A stretch of 64,000 bases of DNA. It comes from Thiothrix phosphatis (GTDB taxonomy: Bacteria > Pseudomonadota > Gammaproteobacteria > Thiotrichales > Thiotrichaceae). How positions within the stretch are numbered: the stretch's first letter is position 1; every line of letters starts with the position of its first letter. Of this stretch, positions 42,801 to 54,800 are shown piece after piece. The DNA is taken from the NCBI RefSeq assembly GCF_035668035.1, contig NZ_JAYMYJ010000145.1, positions 62,001-126,000 on the forward strand, read 5' to 3'. Both the position numbers and the translations under genes were made by a program. The notes beneath the pieces are model-generated. The model worked only from the letters and a program-made list of their open reading frames with translations. It ran no database searches and was not told where the DNA came from.

Positions 42801-45800
42801 GACCCCGGAGATAGTGCTGCTGCAAATGGCGGTGCCTTCCACCAACTCATCAATTTGCGCTGCGGTCAGCTTGAAGCCAGCTGTGACTGAAATAAAGCGG
42901 CGCGGCGTCGCTTGTGAACCTTCAGGATCTTTCGGGTTGGCCTCGATTTTGCCGGTATAAGCTCCGCCTGCCGATGCAATGGCGGCGGAAGCGGCGATGT
43001 CCGTTGGATTAGGGTTGAAGCTGACCACGGAGAAAGAAACGCCCTCCGCTTTCAGCTGATTGTAGATGGTGAAGCTGGACCCGTCGTTCGGTTCAGCGCC
43101 GGAGCCGACTGGGTCGATCAGCATGGAAATGTCGGATGGGGTTCCGTCACCATAGCGGACAGCGTCCGTCATCAGGACAATCTGCAAGGGTGTGGACGTA
43201 TTGTGGGACATTTCTTTGAGCGGGCTGACAATATAGTTGGAGGCGGTGGAGGCCTTGCCATCCAAGGCGTAACGTATCTGCTGCAAGGCTCCAGCCAGAT
43301 GATCCGCGCTCCATGCGCTGTTATAAGCCCCGCCGACACCGAAGCGGCGTACAGGCGTGCTCATGGCCGCATTCGAAAAATCGCGCTCGATATAAACATA
43401 TTGTCCGCCGCTGACCAGTGAGTATGGTGGGCCGCCAAAGTGTGCAGTGGCGATGCGGTTGGCTGGGTTGTCCGCCAGCAATTGTGAACCGACGGTTTTG
43501 ATGGTTGCTGAAAAGTCCGCATACTCGGAGGTTGTGATAGACCCGGAGTTGTCCACAATGAACAGGATGTCGGAACCGCCGGTTGCCGCACAACTGCCTG
43601 AGCCAACAGGTGGAGGCCCACCGATGATGGCCGTTGTTGGGCCGAACTCGGATGTGCCTGCCGCCGCCAATGTTGCTGTCGCTGTGAGGTAGTCGCCTTC
43701 GGCAAGGTTGGCAGGGACAGGGACGGAGAACTGGAATGCCTGCATGCCGGTATGGTTGTTGCCGTCAACGCCTGGAATAGAACAACTGCCAGCATCGGAA
43801 TCAGCCGCACTGCCTTCGACCAGGCTGCCCACATAGGTCTGGCCTTCACCATAGTCGGTGGAAAGGCCAAAGCGATTGGCTCCAGGTGTGGCTGCGCCGC
43901 CAAGGCTGACATCAGCCTTGAAGAATTCGACGACAGCACCAGCAGGCGCGCAGCCACGGGCAACGATATTGCCATTTGACAAGGTGATTTGTTGCAATAC
44001 TGGGAAATTGAGCAATGTGTTGGCACCGCTGTCAGCATCATTCGCGTCGTTGACCGTCACGCCATTGTTGCCCAGATCAATCCCTAAGCCGCCATTGGCG
44101 TAAATGCTGTTGGCGCTGATAACGACGTTGGTGACGCTGTTGTTCGCCAAGCTGACGCCAGCAGCCGTGTTGTAGGCGATGATATTGCCTGCCCCGGCAC
44201 CTGCGCCACCAATGGCATGTCCACCCGATACGCCATAATCCATGATGCCAGCGCCGTTGCCGATGGCTTCCCCGTTGACGCCAACGCCGATCCGGTTGCC
44301 CTGGATGATGGCGTTAGCCAGCCCAGGCCCACCGCTTGTGAAGCCTAATTCAATGCCATTGTTTTGGTTCCCGGCAATGATGTTGTCCAGAATTTTGGTT
44401 CCATAACCACCTTCGGTATCGATGCCGGTAGTTCCGTTGCCCATCGCAACAGTTCCGGTCGGGTCGGTGCCGATGTAGTTGTTCTGGATAAGGCTGCCGG
44501 ATGCGCCGGTATTGAAGAAGACTCCCAGCGCTTTATTGGCGGAAATGATGTTGCGTTTGGCGGCGCTGCTCCCGCCAATGACCGCAGTCTGCGTCCATTG
44601 CAGTTCAATGCCATTGCCGTTGCCGTCTGCTGTTCCCGTTGGGGTGACGCCGATGTAATTCGATTCCACCAAGGTGCGCTCACTGTTGATGGTCAGGCCG
44701 CGATTGGTGTTTTTAGTCTGGAAGCCTGTGATGGCGAAACCACGGAAGGTGCTGTCAGGCGCATCGTAATCGATGACAAAGCCGGTGGCGTCCAGGCCCG
44801 TCACAGGGGCAATCTGGATGAGTGGCGCGCCAGGCGTCCCCGCCACATACCCTGGCTGGGTGGTGGCGTCGATGATGGCAGGTTGTTTGGCTACCGCTGG
44901 CAACTGGCTGCTGACCGTGATTTTGCAGATGGAGCCGCCGCAGATGTTGGCGCGCCCCAAAGGATCCCCGGAGGCGGGGATATTAAACAGCAGCACTTCC
45001 TTGATGACGCTGACGTCAAGCCCGTAGGTGTTGTCCTGACCAGCCTGGGCCAGTCCGGTGTTCGCCAGCAGGTTGATGTTGAGGATGCCTTGGCGCAGCG
45101 ATCCTTGCCCGCTGTCATTGGCGTTGACGACCGTGCTGAAGTTGAAGCCGAAATTGACTCCGCTGATGTCACTGCTCGCCATCGTGATGGGCTGGACGGA
45201 TTGTGCCTGTCCGCCGCCAGAGAGCAGGAATGTGGTCGTATCCAAGGTCTGGCCGGTAGTGTTGGCTGCCGTATCCACGCTGTTTGGTTTGCGTCCGCCC
45301 ACTTCCTTGACGACAGCAGTGGAGCCATCAGTCCGATACGTTTGGATGCCACGCTCCGTACCGTCAGAGCCGGAGCGGGTGGATCTGACGGTATCGTTGA
45401 CCACGCGCACGTAATATTTGCCAGCCGCCAACGTTTTGAACGTATAGGAACCGTCATTCGCGGTGGTCGTGTTGCCAATATAAGCACCGCTGGAGCCATA
45501 CAATTCGACCTTGGCACCGGTGACTCCGGCTGTTCCCGCCGTGCCCCATGCCCGGCCTGTGCCGCCGCCATAGTTCACGTCATCGAACACCTTGCCGGAT
45601 AGATTCTTGCCAACGGGTGGGTCAAATCCAAAGTCTTTTTTGCTGGTCGTGCCGCCCGCTGTGACCGTAACCCCTGTCAACGGATTGGCTGTGCCGATAG
45701 TCGCTCCGGCTGGCAGGTCGGTGTCTGTTGTGTTCACAGACAAACGGTAAATCAGGCTGGGATTCAGCCCGCTGAATTCATAGGAGCCATCCGCCCGGGT

Positions 45801-48800
45801 ATTGCCAGTGGCGATGGTTGACCCGTCAACATCACTCAGCAGGTTGACAGTGATGGAGCCGATGCCGGGTTCTGTCGCAGAGTCATAGCTGTTATTGCCA
45901 TTGTTGTCGAGGTAGACCGAGCCATTGATGGTGCCGGTTCCGCAACCTTTTACTTTGAGCACAAAGTCATCATAGATGACGTAGTTTTGGCCTAAGGCGG
46001 AGTAATACCGGGTACGGGTCACGTTGTAAGGGTAAACACGCACATAATAGGTTGTGTTGGGAGCCAACACTTCTGCTTGGTCGGCCTGATAATGGTTGAA
46101 GTAGTACCAGCCGATGGATAGCAGTGTCGAACTGGTGGGCGTGTCGGCGTCCAGGCTATGCTGGGTGTCGTCAATGCTGATGGAATTGATCAGCGTGGTT
46201 GGCGAACCAAACGCAGGGTCAGTGTCAATCTGCACTTTCAACTTGTACGCGCCCGACAGTTGGTCGTAGTGCCCCAAGCCAACGCCGTACAGGGTCGCAG
46301 CGCCAGTAAACGCCGGGGTAGTGAAACTGTACGCAATGTATTTGCTGGTATTGACAGTGGATGGAACACTGCTGGGGGTGACGTAGCCCACGGTGTCTTT
46401 GACCATAACACTCAGGTTGTTGAACGTCTCATTACCAGCTGAAGCGGCATACGTCGGTTGGCGTATATACGGTTTCACCGTATCGGCGGAGGCTCCTGGT
46501 GGTGTATCGGCGTTATGCATCCATTCCACCAGTTCATCGCTCCATGCATTGCTGGCGGTAGGAGCCAGGCAGGCATTGGGCGCTACGGTCAGAGAGTGGT
46601 CTTCAACCTCCCCATAGGAGCCCCAGCCGGTGGGGCCAGCCCCCGTGTTGATCGACCAGCGGAAGCGGGCGTAGGTCTGGCTGGTTGTCGCCGTCGCCGG
46701 GACGCTGACCGGTATCTGGATGGTGCCATCTGCATCGGAATCCTGCAGGTCGGTGGCAATTTTTTCCCCGGCGTCGGCAAAGTCGCCGTCGCCGTTCCAG
46801 TCAACCCAGGCGCTCAGGTAGGCGGAGCCAGCCACGGTGACGTTGATGGTCGCGGATTGCCCGGCGGTCAGGGCGGGGATGGTGACACCGTCCTCGTCAT
46901 CCAGCTTGTCGCTGTCGTCGCCGCTGGCGTTGGTGGCGGTGGGGGTGGCGGTTTCTGCATCGCCCCGCTGCGCACCGATCCGGCGGCTCCAGCTTTGGGA
47001 ATGGAAGGCGTCACCATAGGAGGCGGGCGCGTCGCCATAATCGCAACCGTGCGCCACGAAGCGGTATACCTGCATGCCCAGGCTGGCAAGGTTGGTGGAG
47101 GCGCTGCCCATGGCCGCCGTCTGGTTGCCGGACACGCCCTTGATCGCCTGCACCAGCAGCGTGTGGCCGTCGTTTTCCGAGAAGGGCCCGCTGGCGCGGC
47201 CACTGGCGGTCGCAAACGTGCCGTTCGGGTTGGTGACAGGAATTTCGGCCAGCTTGCTCCAGCCAGCGCCGATGGTCAGGGTTTCCGGCTTGCTGGAGGC
47301 GCCAAACGCCAGCAGCATGTTGTCGGCGGCGCTGGTGCCGGGCGGCTGGTCTGCTGCCGTGGGCGCTGCGGGTGAGGCTGGCAGCGAGATGCTGAACGGT
47401 GCTGTCCGGACAGTCTGGCTGTATTCGTTGACGACGCTGGAGATCGGGTTGACGCTAGCGACGTTGGCGAAGGTGGCGACGGCCAGGATGGCGTCATCCC
47501 CGGCGTTGGCGGGCGCATTGATGCCGCTGACCTGCAGGCTGTTGGCACCGCTGGGGATGCTGAGGTCGGTCAGCCCGTACAGGTAATAGCTGCGGGATGT
47601 TTCCGCGTCGGCAAAGTTGTTGGATGTGCCGGACGCGTCCACCGAGTGGGCCAGTTTCGGCAGGGTGACGCCGCCATAGGTGACGGTTGGGAAGGTGACG
47701 CCCGGGTTGGTCTCAAAGTTGTCGCCGCGGCCATTGCTGACCGGCGTGTGGTCACGCTCCACACTGAGCAGGACTACCATGAAGCGGTTGGAGCCTGCTG
47801 GCGCGGTGTAGGTCAGGCTGGGAGTGCCAGCCGCGCCGCTGCCGGTCGCCGTTGCGTACTGGAAGGCGTCCAACTGTTCAACGCTGGTGGACTTGCACAC
47901 GCTGTAAGAGGGCGGGGTGTAGATGGTGGCGCTCGGCGTCGGGGTCGACGATGGCTGATAGCCAAAATCTAGCCCATAATTATTCTGGCCTGAGTTACCG
48001 GCGGTGAAATTGATGATGGCATGGCTGCCACTGGTGACTGCATCTGAATCACGTATGTCGCTGCCAGCATTATTGTCTGTTTGCCCGTCAGCGTTTTGTG
48101 TGCTCAAGAAGTAACTGCTGACGCTTGCCTGGTTGCCATCAACACTCAGGAAGCAGCTTTTGCCTGGGTTCATGAATACCGCATTGCCGCCGACTGCATT
48201 GGAGAAATAGAACTCGCCGTCCGGATTGGTGGTCGTGGTTGCGGAATCACTGCCGCAGGTCAGTTTGACGCTGACATTGCTGATGCCGGTTTCGTTTGCG
48301 TCCTGGATGCCGTCACTGTCGGAGTCCAGCCAGACACGATCGCCGACTTCAATCGGAGTAGGCTCAAGTACAATTTCCACATCGCCCAGACCGGCTGCCT
48401 TACCCAAGAATTGAGCCGATTGGTTATATAGCATGTAACCACGTTCCTGCTCGCCGGTGGTGTTGTTTAGCCAGCCGATACCTGCGGTTCTGACCGTGTC
48501 TTCAGGATTGATTCTGCTGTACAGCAGTTGATTGAAGCCTTTGTGTGAAGCCAAGCCGCCCATGCTGGTTTCAGCATGGCCATCACCAAAATTATCCTGG
48601 TAGTAGAACTCGCCTCCAAGAGGCCCTTGCATATTGCCAGCGCCTGCGCTGATCAGCCCGGCCACCGATGCATTTTTTTCCAGATGATAGCTGCCGCCTG
48701 ACCAGTCAGCGCGTAGGACGTCTCCTGAAGCAGAGCCAGTCATGGTCGTGGTTCCACTCAGTCTGTAATTATCCTGCCCGACCTGGTCACCAAAGCGGTC

Positions 48801-51800
48801 ACGGAAGCCCAACAGCATGGAACGGTCTGCTGCAAATTCGATGTCGCTCAGTATCGGTTGCGGGTAGACGGCAATATTGCCACTGTAGTCACAGTTGGAA
48901 GGGTAGCTATTGGCTGGCAGCCAGCCAAACCAACCGTGCTGACCATCACAGGTGGAATATCCAACCCCCCGGTTATAATCCAGTGATGTACTGAGAGCCT
49001 GTTGGAAAGTGCCGGTATTGTTATTCAGTTGGTAGACAGTGGCTCGCAAGTACATCGGGTTTTGCGAAGTGGCTGCATCACAGACACCACCTACAAAGAC
49101 AGACTCACCTTCGACGCCGATGGCAAATGGCCGCCAGTTGCCAGCTGCTACCTTGGTATGGCCAATGATTTCCATGCCGGAAATCAGCACACTTTGCTTG
49201 TTGGCGGTGAAATCAATATTCAGCATGCCGTCATTGACAGTGACGTCGTAGCTTTTGACAACAGCCTTGCCGTTGCCGCCAGCAGCATTATAGATATTGA
49301 ATGCCGGGTCTACGAGTTGCCCATTTTCGAAATTGATATCGAAATTACGCCCGGTAGGGCTACCCCAGAAATCAGCGTAGTGCAGTTTGATGGTATAGGT
49401 GCCATTTGGCAGGGGGACTTCGATTTTGGAGACATAATCCATGAAGGTCTGGTAAATACTTTCTTCTGCAGCTCCAGCGGCGGAAACATCAACCGCATTG
49501 CTGACAGAACCATATTGCCCGTCGAGGTGGAAAGAGGAGCGCATCCAGATTTCGGCATCTGCCGCTTCGTAGCGCTCTCCTCCCATATTGATACGCATAT
49601 TTGTATAGGTCGTCGGTATATTGCATAAGGCTGGTACCGGAATCGGGTAAGCGGTCACATCTGCGGGTGTTGGACGTGTTGCCGGATTATTGTCAGCATC
49701 AATCTTGATGGCATACAGGGTTTTGTCGAACAGGTTGGTGACATACAGTGTTTCACCATCTTCGGAAATATCGACATCCCCAATACCAATGGTACCGGCA
49801 AGGTTGAATGCATCCACGTCATGGCTGGGCGCATTTTTGTTGCCAAGGCCACGGCTGGCATTGCTACTGATACTGCCGACGTTAATCCCCAGGTCATCTT
49901 GCAATTCGACGAAAACTGATGTTGAGTTGGTGCCACGCTGGGTCACATAAATGGCATCCAGCCCGGCAGGCCCCAAACCGGCATGGCGCTTTAAATACGC
50001 TCCGGAGAAGATTCGATCAGTCTGTGGCTGGTAAGCGATACCGTAAATACTTCCGGTGTCAGTATCCATTGCCTGGGCACTGACATCCCCTTGCCACGGG
50101 GCGCTGGCATTGTATGGAATGCTGACCAATGTTCTTTCTGTACCGGTGGATTGATCACCATTGGTCATGATGCTAGTCAATATTTCGGAATTGTTGCTGT
50201 CGTCAGCAGTAGTGCTTCGATAATAAGAATTGGCAGAAATGATGCCAAAATTGACATTGGAGGCTGGGCTGACATGGAACTGAATGTTGCTGGAAGGTGC
50301 CCGGCTTGGGTAGTCACCTGGTCGCAGGCCGCTGAACTCAATCCGGTAAGTAGTGCCATCAGTCAAGCCGGCAAGTGAATAGTTACCGCTGGCGTCGGTT
50401 GTGGCAGTTGCACTGGGTGCATTGGCAGGGTCATCCGTATCGAATGCTTTGACAGTAATGTCGGCTACACCCACTTCATTGAAAACGGCACCATTATCCA
50501 ATACGCCATTGGCGTTGAAATCACGGAAGGCCACACCCGTGATATTGCCGTTGCTGGCAATTGCAGGGCAGTCCGCAGATGCTTCGGCTGTTTTGTCTGC
50601 TGTGTTTACTTTCAGTAAGGCGGTGTAGCTGCCGTTGCTGGTGCGAGGTGTCTTGAATGTTACCGTACCGCTGGCGTCAGCTGTTTTTATCCAACTTTGT
50701 GTCCCGGCAGCACCTTGTGTGAGGTTGATTAGTGCCTTGTCGCTAGAGGATAAGTGGCTTATATCAATAGAAATTTCGCTTTCATCGCAGGTGGCGGTGG
50801 CAGCCAGGGCACTGGATATTGGCTGATAGCCAAAATCTAGCCCGTGGTTATTCTGGCCAACGCCGCCAACCGTAAAGCTGATTTCCGCTGTGCCAGCGTT
50901 GTTCACTGCATCCGAGTCGCGGATGTCGGTAAAGCGGTTGTTGTCCGTTTTGCCATCAGCATTTTGGGTGGTCAGCACATGGTTGCTCAGGCTGGCTTGA
51001 CTGCTGTTGACCTTCAAGGTGCAACTTGCGCCCGCTTTCATAAAGCTGGCGTTACCGCCGGTTTTATTGGAGAAGTAATATTCCCCCGCAGCATTGGTGG
51101 TGGTGGTCGCGGAAGACGCACCGCAGGCGAGTGTCACGGTTACATTGTTGATGCCGGATTCATTTGCATCCTGAACGCCGTCCTTATCGCTGTCCAGCCA
51201 GACGCGGTTGCCCACTTCGATGGGGGCAGTATCGCAAAGTGCCTCAATATCGCCCAGGCCGACAGCCTTGCCGAAGTAGCGATTGTCCTGGGCATACAGT
51301 TGTGCACCACGCGTGCGGGTGCCGGTATTGTTGTCCAGCCAAAGGGTTCCGCCTGATTCAACATTGAACGGATTCATGGCGTTTAAGGCCAGTTCCTGTC
51401 TGCCAGGAATGACGGCAAGCGCACCAAAGGAGTTTTCGGTATGCCCCAGGAATCTGTCACCGCCGTAAAACTCGCCGCCGCCAATGCCGCCATATGGCCA
51501 GGCGGGATCTGCGCCAGTTTTTGCCCCTTCACCGGCAATGCCGTTGGCGACGCCAGCGTTTTCCAGGGTATAGGTGCCAGTGGAGGCATTGTAGGGGGCT
51601 TTCAACAATTCGCCGTTGGAGAACACGCCATAGAAAGCAGTGGAGTTGACATCCGGGCTGTAGTTGACTTGTCCGAATTGCAGGCCAGTACGGTCAATGA
51701 AGCCCAGCAGCATGTCGCCATTGGCGTCAAATTCGATGCCGCTCAACAACAGTTGGGAGTCATCCGCCCACAGGACGGTGCCGTGATCACCAAACTTGAG

Positions 51801-54800
51801 GGTGGAGAAGTTGCTGACCCATGGAATGTTGTTGCGCAGGTATTCTGACGCCCGCATATGGTCAGCGTGCCAGTTTGAATAGTTGAGCGGGATTTGCAGC
51901 TTTTCTGCCCAGCTGGAGCCATCATAGGCTTCCACATAGGCTTTCAAGTCAGAACTGGAGCCGCCATTTTCCCCGGTGCAGGTGATGCCTGCATACAGTT
52001 TGCCCCGGTAATATTTCAGGCCGAATGGGCGCGCCACGCCATTGTTGCAGGAAACACTGGGTAAACTGATCTCGGTGGCTGTGCTCGGGACAGTCCCGTT
52101 GCTGTTATAGATGGTCAGGTCAATCTTGATGATTTTGCGGGAATACAAATTGACGGCATACAACGTATTGCCATCATCCGACAGTTCAAGATCGCCTAAG
52201 CCTTCTTTGCCCACCTTGTCAAATACGGTCGGGTCGTGGCTGGGCAGGAATGGGTCGCCAGCCAGCCCACGGGCTGTATTGCTGTTGATGGAGCCGACGT
52301 CAATGCCTGCCAGCCCATCCACATTCAGGAAGTTGCTGACGGTTGGTGTCGCGGCAGAATAGTCAACCACATAAATCCCGCCAATACCTAGCGGCCCCAT
52401 GCCCATGTGCCGCCTGACCACGGCGGATGCAAACGCTTTTTTGGTGTTGCGGTTATAAGCTAACCCCCAGATGCCGCCAACCTGTGAACCCAACGCATCC
52501 TGGCTGACGCTGGGGGCAATGCCGGAAGCGCTGTAGCCATAAGAGAGCAACGCGCCAAATGTGCCAGCCATACTGGCCGTGCTGATGGAAGTGTCGCCGT
52601 TCACATAGCGGGAGGTCAGCAGTTTCGGGTCGGCCTGACAGTAATCGACCGGGCTGTAAACCCCCATGTTGGCATCACAAGTGGCGCTGGCGGTGATGAA
52701 CTGCACATTGGAGCCTGAATTTACGCCAGCGGCACCTGATTCGACGCCAGTTGGCAAATTGCTGAATTCCAGGCGGTATTGGGAGCCATTGGTCAATCCA
52801 GTCAATACATACCAGCCGTTTGCGTCCGTTGTGGCGGTGGCAGCGGTAGCATTGCTGCTGTTGTAGGCAGTGACGGTGACGCCCGCCAGCCCGATTTCCC
52901 CATTTTCATGAAGCCCATTCTGGTTATAGTCCTGGAAGATGATGCCGCCAAACTGCCCACTGGCAGCGTTGCAGGCTTTCACCGCATCATCGTCGATAAT
53001 GGTGCCACGGGGTGGTTTGGGGTAACTGAAGAACTGTGCATTGACGACGTTGCTAATGTTCAGGCTCAGTTTTTCATTCGGCTCGACCTTGATGTCGCCC
53101 ACAACCGGGATGGAAATGACGCTGCCATTTGCCCCTGCTGGGATGGTCACAGTGCCCGTTTTGGCTTGGTAGTCGCTATCGGCGGTGGTCGCGGTATCGT
53201 CCGCCGTGGCATAGTCAAAGCTGACGCCGCCAGCAGGTGCCGCTGCGCTCAATTGTACGGGGAAGTTCAGGTAGGCCAGGCCGCTGTCGCCTTCCGTCAC
53301 AACGGCATCGCCGACGTTGAGGTAGGTGTCCGGCGCTGCTCCGCAAACATAGGTTTTCAGGAGCAGGTCATCCAGGATGACCCGGTTACTGACGCTATTG
53401 GCGACGCCGGTTTTGGAGACGCCGTAAAGATAGAAACGGATGTAATAAGTTTTGTTGGCCGCCAGGTTGACTGGCATATCCAAGTCGTAATGGCTGATGT
53501 AGTAATCGCTGCCATAAAGCGGCCCTTCACTGACGTTCCCGCCAGTGGTTGGGTTGTCTTCATCAATCTGGATCAGATTTTTAATGACGGTTGGTGAGCT
53601 AAAGGCTGCATTGTCGTCAAACTGAATCTGTATCTTATATTTCCCGCTGTGGTTCCAGGTATTGAGCGGGCCAAGCGTTGACATGGCCACGCCATATAGG
53701 ATGTGGTCGTTGGCCAGCGATGACTGGGTGGTAAAGCTGTATTGGAAATATTTGTTGCCGCTGATGGCCTGTGCCAGGGTCGTTGGCAGGGTGCTTGTTT
53801 CTGTGTACTCCTCCCATTCTGTCGGGCCAACCGTCAGGTTGGAGGCGACTTCATTCGCTGCCGAAGCAATCAGGCCAGTGTTAAGGATGGCCGGAACCGG
53901 GTGGCCGCCCAGCACCTGGCTGATGGGCGTGTAAGGGTTATGGTTCCAGGTGATGCTGGAATTCGCCCCGGTGGTGGTGGGTGAGGGAGGTTGACAAGCC
54001 AGTGAGGAGGCATCAAAGCCAAAGTTCTGGTTGCTGGTTGTGGCTCCGCCTATCACTGCCACGCCAGTCAACGGATTGTCCGTGCCGATGCTGAGGCCAG
54101 CTGGGATGTCAGCATCAGCTGTATCCGCTTCAATCTGGTAATGGCCGGTTGAAAGGCCATAGAACGTGTATGCGCCATTGGAATCCGTGCTGCCGGTTTG
54201 CAGCACCGTGGTCTTCAGGTTGTCATACAACCTGACGGTAATATTGGGCAGCCTGCTTTCGGCAGGGTCCAGTATGTTGTTGGCATTGCTGTCGGTGTAC
54301 ACGATGCCGCTGATATTGCCCTTGACTGAACAACTGGAGCCTGCCGCATAACGGGCGGGCAAGACCATGTCCTGGCGGCTGCTGCTGGTCATGTTCCAAA
54401 GCCAGAACGTGGTCTGTGCAAGGTATTGGGTTTCACCATTGGTGCCCGCCACCCGGTCGGCCACTTTCTGCATCAACGCTTTCATGACCGTGATCTGGTT
54501 GGCGGTGAAATTGCTGTTGCCATCGATATGGGTGGAAACCAGCGTCGCCATATTCTCGTTGTAGAAGGTGTAATACCAGGTCATGTAATGCAGCAGGTCA
54601 TCAAGCATCATCTGCTCGCCTACCAGTTGCTGCCAGGCCGGTGAGGCACGATGGATGCTGAACAGCACATCCGGGTCGTACATGGCGGAGAACAGCCGCG
54701 CCAGTTTGGATTTTTGCGCTGTTGTCAAACTCTGCCGGTCACTGTTATGAGCCTCGTAACTGTCATTGTTTTGAGGGTCGGGTTCTGTCCGTTCTGCACA

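Noticed and set aside
43753..45602. Several plus-strand frames of 100-400 codons opposite the giant gene
   Set aside because: The minus-strand frame is continuous for 20 kb and rich in known domains; the plus-strand frames are shadows.
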